Of a stretch of 64,000 bases of DNA, positions 60,759 through 64,000 are shown piece after piece. The position numbers and the translations under genes are program-made. The notes under the pieces were generated by a model, which saw only the letters and a list, made by a program, of their open reading frames with translations, did no database searches and was not told where the DNA came from. Source of the DNA: Plenodomus lindquistii (lineage: Eukaryota > Ascomycota > Dothideomycetes > Pleosporales > Leptosphaeriaceae). Numbering within the stretch: position 1 is the first letter of the stretch; each line of letters begins with the position of its first letter. The DNA is taken from NCBI GenBank assembly GCA_025504975.1, contig JANUWI010000019.1, positions 496,001-560,000 on the forward strand, read 5' to 3'.

Positions 60759-62522
60759 CTACGCACTGATAATCTTTCCGCCCTCGTCCCTATTATACCC
60801 ACACCTCTTCATCCGCCTCCTACAATCCAAGCACCTACTCCCATCCCCCGTATTAAAACATTCTTCGATTCCAAAATCCCTACACTCTAAACACGTAACT
60901 AATTCGCCCCTCTTCCTCATCTCCTCCCTTAATTCCGTATCATCAATGACCCGGTAATCAATACCATTGAAATACCAAAGCTGTGAGGAGTCATACATCT
61001 CCTCTTCTACAGGCAGCTCCTCCCCATACATAAAGGGCGGAATATAAGCGATGCCGCTGGGGAAGGTTTCGCGCGTGACAAGAAAGAAGGAGTGGTAAGA
61101 TTGAAGCAGCCGCGCGATGCGGTATACGCTTGGTCGATCAAAGAAGAGGGAGTTGAGGAGATGGGATTGTTCAGTTGGGGAGGCGGCGGTCTGGGCGAGT
61201 AGGCGGAAGAAGGAGTGGTCGTGGTATTTGAGTTGCAATTTGAAGCTCGGCTTGAGGGTTAAGGGGAGATGCTCGGTGACTAGCGATGTGAGGGAGCGGA
61301 ATGAGATGTCTGAGCTGGAATCTAGGTCGTGTCCTGCGTTTAGCGAGATGGCTGCGTCTACCATTTTCAAGTGTGTGAGGGAGGGTGGGAATCCACCGTC
61401 TTGTCGCAGGTAGAAGTAGAGGTGTGATTCAAAGCCTAATTCTAGATATTCGAGGTTCACCAACGAGCGCAGTTTTGCGGCGCCGTCGGGGTCGGGTATG
61501 CGCGAGGTCATGTTGGCAACTTTGCCGCCGATGTGGGTTAGACGTTGGAGGGAGTCTGCTTGTTGTTGAAGAGCTGTGAGGAAGAGGGGAGAAGATGTGC
61601 GAATTGATGGGTCCATGGATGGTTCGCATTCTTCGAAGGTGAAGAGGCGTTCGCCGATCGAGAGCTCCTTCAGCGCCTTGGGAAGACTGAGAACGGCGTT
61701 GAGGAATGGGACGCTGACGTTACATTCAATCAAGGTCAAGGACTGTAAGGATGTTGATTTGCGACTTTGCTCGAGTTGTTCTTCGTCAATTTTGCCGTCG
61801 AAGTTTAGACAGGATATGGTAATATTTCGCAAAGTAGGATGCTTGAACATCGTCACTGCGCGACCGAGCACAAACTTCTGTGCCCCGGCGTTGTGCGCAT
61901 GTAATGTTACTACGATCCATTAGCAAGACGCCAACATTCACCATGGATCGTACTTACACGACTGCAGAACAGGCAGCGTGAGCTCCATAGTCAACCTAGG
62001 ATAGACTGCCGCGGCCAGCAAGTTCGTAAAATCGATTCTCGACCAGCCATCAAAATACATTCCTTGTCTCCACTCCGAATTGTTCGGACAAGGCGTCTCG
62101 AGAGTCAGATGACGCAGCCTACTCATATGCGCCAAGAAGTGATTCAACTCTTCAATTCCTACCCGATCCTCATCTCTATAACGGATGGATAGCTCTTGGA
62201 TATACTCCATGCGCTCTTCACGGCTGTCTAGCGCCGTAGCGACGCGCCGCGCATGGCCACCTTTGGTCACAAGCACCGAACGCCATATATATGGCTCGAT
62301 GAGGCCTTGGAAGCGCATGCATGTTGCAGCGAGGTTACACAGGGTCTCGTGGACATCGATCTGGTCGATGATGCTAAGGAGAAGTTCGTCGACGAGGGAG
62401 AGTAATCCACCTGATGCAAGACCTAGCTGTGTGGCACCAGGTTCCTGCCGCGCCATTCTGAAAACGTAGCCCGAGTGGCGTGTTTTGCGCTTTTTAGCTC
62501 CTGCGAATGAGATGTTGGGCAT
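60759..62522 (-). CDS. F-box protein with C-terminal cysteine cluster, 571 aa (two exons)
   Basis: Exons 61958-62522 and 60759-61909 join across a 48-nt intron (GTAAGT donor, GCTAAT branch, CGTAG acceptor) giving 572 codons. A second ATG at 62456 (MARQEPGATQLG) could also be used. Residues about 40-88 (LLSLVDELLLSIIDQIDV ... LCNLAATCMRFQGL) form an F-box. The middle shows leucine-rich repeat-like spacing (LKELSIGERLFTF, LVNLEYLELGFE, PSLTHLKMVDAAI). The last 45 residues have a C-x2-C, C, C-x2-C, C pattern (CLECRDFGIEEC then CLDCRRRMKRC), possibly a zinc knuckle. Family knowledge: F-box proteins select substrates for SCF ubiquitin ligases. Its target is unknown. Confidence 0.82.
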
Positions 62523-62904
62523 GCAGCATATCCGAGATTTGGAATAATGCAGATGACTCGTTGGATGATAGACTTGATGTTGTGCGATTTGTTGTGTTCG
62601 TGATGGTCTGGCTTAGTTGAGAAGGCCGATATCGAACCGGGTAGAACACCAAGGTACACGAGGCTAGCCCAGATAGGTATTAGTACCTCACGTGAGAGTA
62701 CTTTCACACCTTCACTTCAAAGTGGACATGATTTTGACCTCACTGTGCTTCAAAGGTAAGTTTCTTCATCGAAAACAAAAAACACTTTGATAACTACTTC
62801 TTAATCCATTCTAAGAGCTTGTTCGACTCTACGAAAATTTCCCCTTCACATTTACAGTCCCAACTTAGTCAATTGGGCCAGCAGAATCAGTCTTGACTCA
62901 CTGT
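62523..62904. other. Spacer between F-box and right-edge transporter genes
   Basis: About 380 nt, with no supported gene. It holds the promoter of the F-box gene and the 3' region of the transporter. Confidence 0.4.
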
Positions 62905-64000
62905 CTAGATTGTGTACATGTACCTCGGATTATCTTCACCCATCTCGGCAATCTCCTCCTCCGTCTTGCCCTCGATCCTCCAATCCTCCTTACCCTCGCG
63001 CTTCCTCTTGTTCATCCTGCGGAAGTACAAGTGAAGCGCAATGTAAATAGCAATACCGAGCACCAGCAGCCCAATCGTGGCTCCATATCCAGGGTAAAAA
63101 GTAGGACTGGTTTCGTTACTATACAGGAAGGGTGACACAACACCAGAGATGTTCCCGATGGTGATTTGCATTCCGCTGGCGAACGCGCGCTTGCCGTACC
63201 GCGGATTGTTGACGCTGAGCCATGAGAACGCTGCACCGGTGGATGTCCAGAGACCGAGCGCGACGATGAATGTACCCGCGAAGCTAAGACCGAGGCCTTG
63301 GTTCGCAATCAGGAAGATGTAGCCAACCAAGCTTACCGACAAGCCTCCGATGCAAAATATTCCACGTTGCTGATACTTGTCGCTGAAGTATGCGCACGTG
63401 ACGTAGGTGATGAAGCCGGCGAAGTATACGGGGATCGTCAGCGCTTGGACGACTTGCGAGCTCCAGCCACCACCGAGGCCGCCGATGATCGTGGGCAAGA
63501 AGACACTGAATGAATACAGCATGCCCAGGCCAACAAATTGAGCAATAGCGTAGGCGTAAACCTTCCAGTCTTTGACACCCTTCATGACGTCGGCCTTGGA
63601 CATTTCTTGCGCAGACGTGGTCTGTCCAACTTCGAGATTTCGTAGGAGGATAAGGTTGGCCTTGTCTTGCTCGGTCAGGAAGCTTGCAGTCTCGGGACTG
63701 TTAGGTAGAATGAAGGGTACGAAGACGGCGGTTAAGACAGTAGGAATACCGTTTATGGCAATGATCCAACGCCAACCTGACCAGCCGCCTGCTCCATCAA
63801 GTTCGCCGATGCCGTAGGCGACGAGCCCACCTATAGCTCCGGAGATTGCTGACGTACCGTAGAACCAGGCTTGTCGTTGGGACACATAGCGCTTGTTGTA
63901 GAACATGGAGAGATAGAGGATGACGCCGGGAAAGAGCCCTGCTTCAAATACACCAAGGAGCAGACGGCACACGACCAGCCCAGCAAAGTTCTGAACGAAG
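62905..64000 (-). CDS. MFS transporter, anion:cation symporter family, 5' end cut by window edge
   Basis: The frame is open from the right edge (64000) to TAA at 62905, about 365 codons. It starts within the transporter (FVQNFAGLVVCRLLLGVFEAGLFPG) and includes GLVAYGIGELDGAGGWSGWRW, LPNSPETASFLTE and a C-terminal cytosolic tail (NKRKREGKEDWRIEGKTEEE) ending DNPRYMYTI. The tail with its GKTEEEIAEMGEDNPRYMYTI is typical of the ACS family of fungal carboxylate/vitamin permeases. No intron is seen in the visible part. The substrate is unknown. Confidence 0.9.
   Translation of the reverse strand, partial: FVQNFAGLVVCRLLLGVFEAGLFPGVILYLSMFYNKRYVSQRQAWFYGTSAISGAIGGLVAYGIGELDGAGGWSGWRWIIAINGIPTVLTAVFVPFILPNSPETASFLTEQDKANLILLRNLEVGQTTSAQEMSKADVMKGVKDWKVYAYAIAQFVGLGMLYSFSVFLPTIIGGLGGGWSSQVVQALTIPVYFAGFITYVTCAYFSDKYQQRGIFCIGGLSVSLVGYIFLIANQGLGLSFAGTFIVALGLWTSTGAAFSWLSVNNPRYGKRAFASGMQITIGNISGVVSPFLYSNETSPTFYPGYGATIGLLVLGIAIYIALHLYFRRMNKRKREGKEDWRIEGKTEEEIAEMGEDNPRYMYTI

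Noticed and set aside
1..64000. tRNA, rRNA and CRISPR features
   Set aside because: Looked for T-loop-like GTTCGA signatures, rRNA stretches and regularly spaced repeats and found none with supporting structure. The few TTCGA-like hits (for example near 53325) lack a cloverleaf context.

Overview
The window reads as nuclear DNA of a filamentous ascomycete (Pezizomycotina, most likely Dothideomycetes/Pleosporales; the order is an inference). Genes are monocistronic on both strands. Introns are 43-90 nt with GTANGT-type donors and CTAAC/CTGAC-like branch points. The gene families are typically fungal: HET domain, PAN-AA5 copper radical oxidase, LysM, phospholipase D of the Spo14 type, STAND N-terminal domain, and ACS- and DHA1-type MFS transporters. 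There are no bacterial operons, CRISPR arrays, rRNA genes or recognisable tRNAs.

Layout. 0-9.9 kb: a DHA1-type MFS drug transporter cut by the left edge, a tiny three-exon cysteine-rich membrane protein (about 4.1 kb), a large disordered protein and an alpha/beta hydrolase. 10.9-16.6 kb: a single-exon phospholipase D with two HKD motifs. 18.6-26.7 kb: a two-exon 69-residue CxxC protein; a STAND-type N-terminal domain gene without NACHT; two divergently transcribed genes that look like a related, decayed retropepsin-like pair; and an acidic orphan. 27-32.8 kb: a secreted M14 carboxypeptidase, an atypical CaaX-tailed Rho-like GTPase and a secreted three-PAN galactose-oxidase-type enzyme. 33-39.2 kb: gene-poor, with a decayed three-LysM gene, a second decayed gene and one intact secreted orphan. 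40.3-45.2 kb: NADP-isocitrate dehydrogenase and a TP/SP-rich disordered protein. 46.8-57.6 kb: an accessory-like block with an F-box-like gene carrying a coding minisatellite, a dead pogo/Fot1 transposase, a MITE-like element, an acyl-protein-thioesterase-like hydrolase and two HET genes, both interrupted. 57.8-64 kb: two ACS-family MFS transporters flanking an F-box protein, the last cut by the right edge.

How it fits together. Housekeeping genes (IDP, PLD, APT-like) are interspersed with secreted degradative enzymes and self/non-self or stress-signalling genes. The most unusual parts are the STAND-N/retropepsin-like cluster at 20.6-24.9 kb, the LysM relic with six in-frame stops at 34.5-35.3 kb, and the broken HET pair amid transposon remains at 48-57.6 kb.

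Intron-containing models were joined by hand from splice signals. Each joined CDS given as intact has a total length divisible by three. All starts are ATG.
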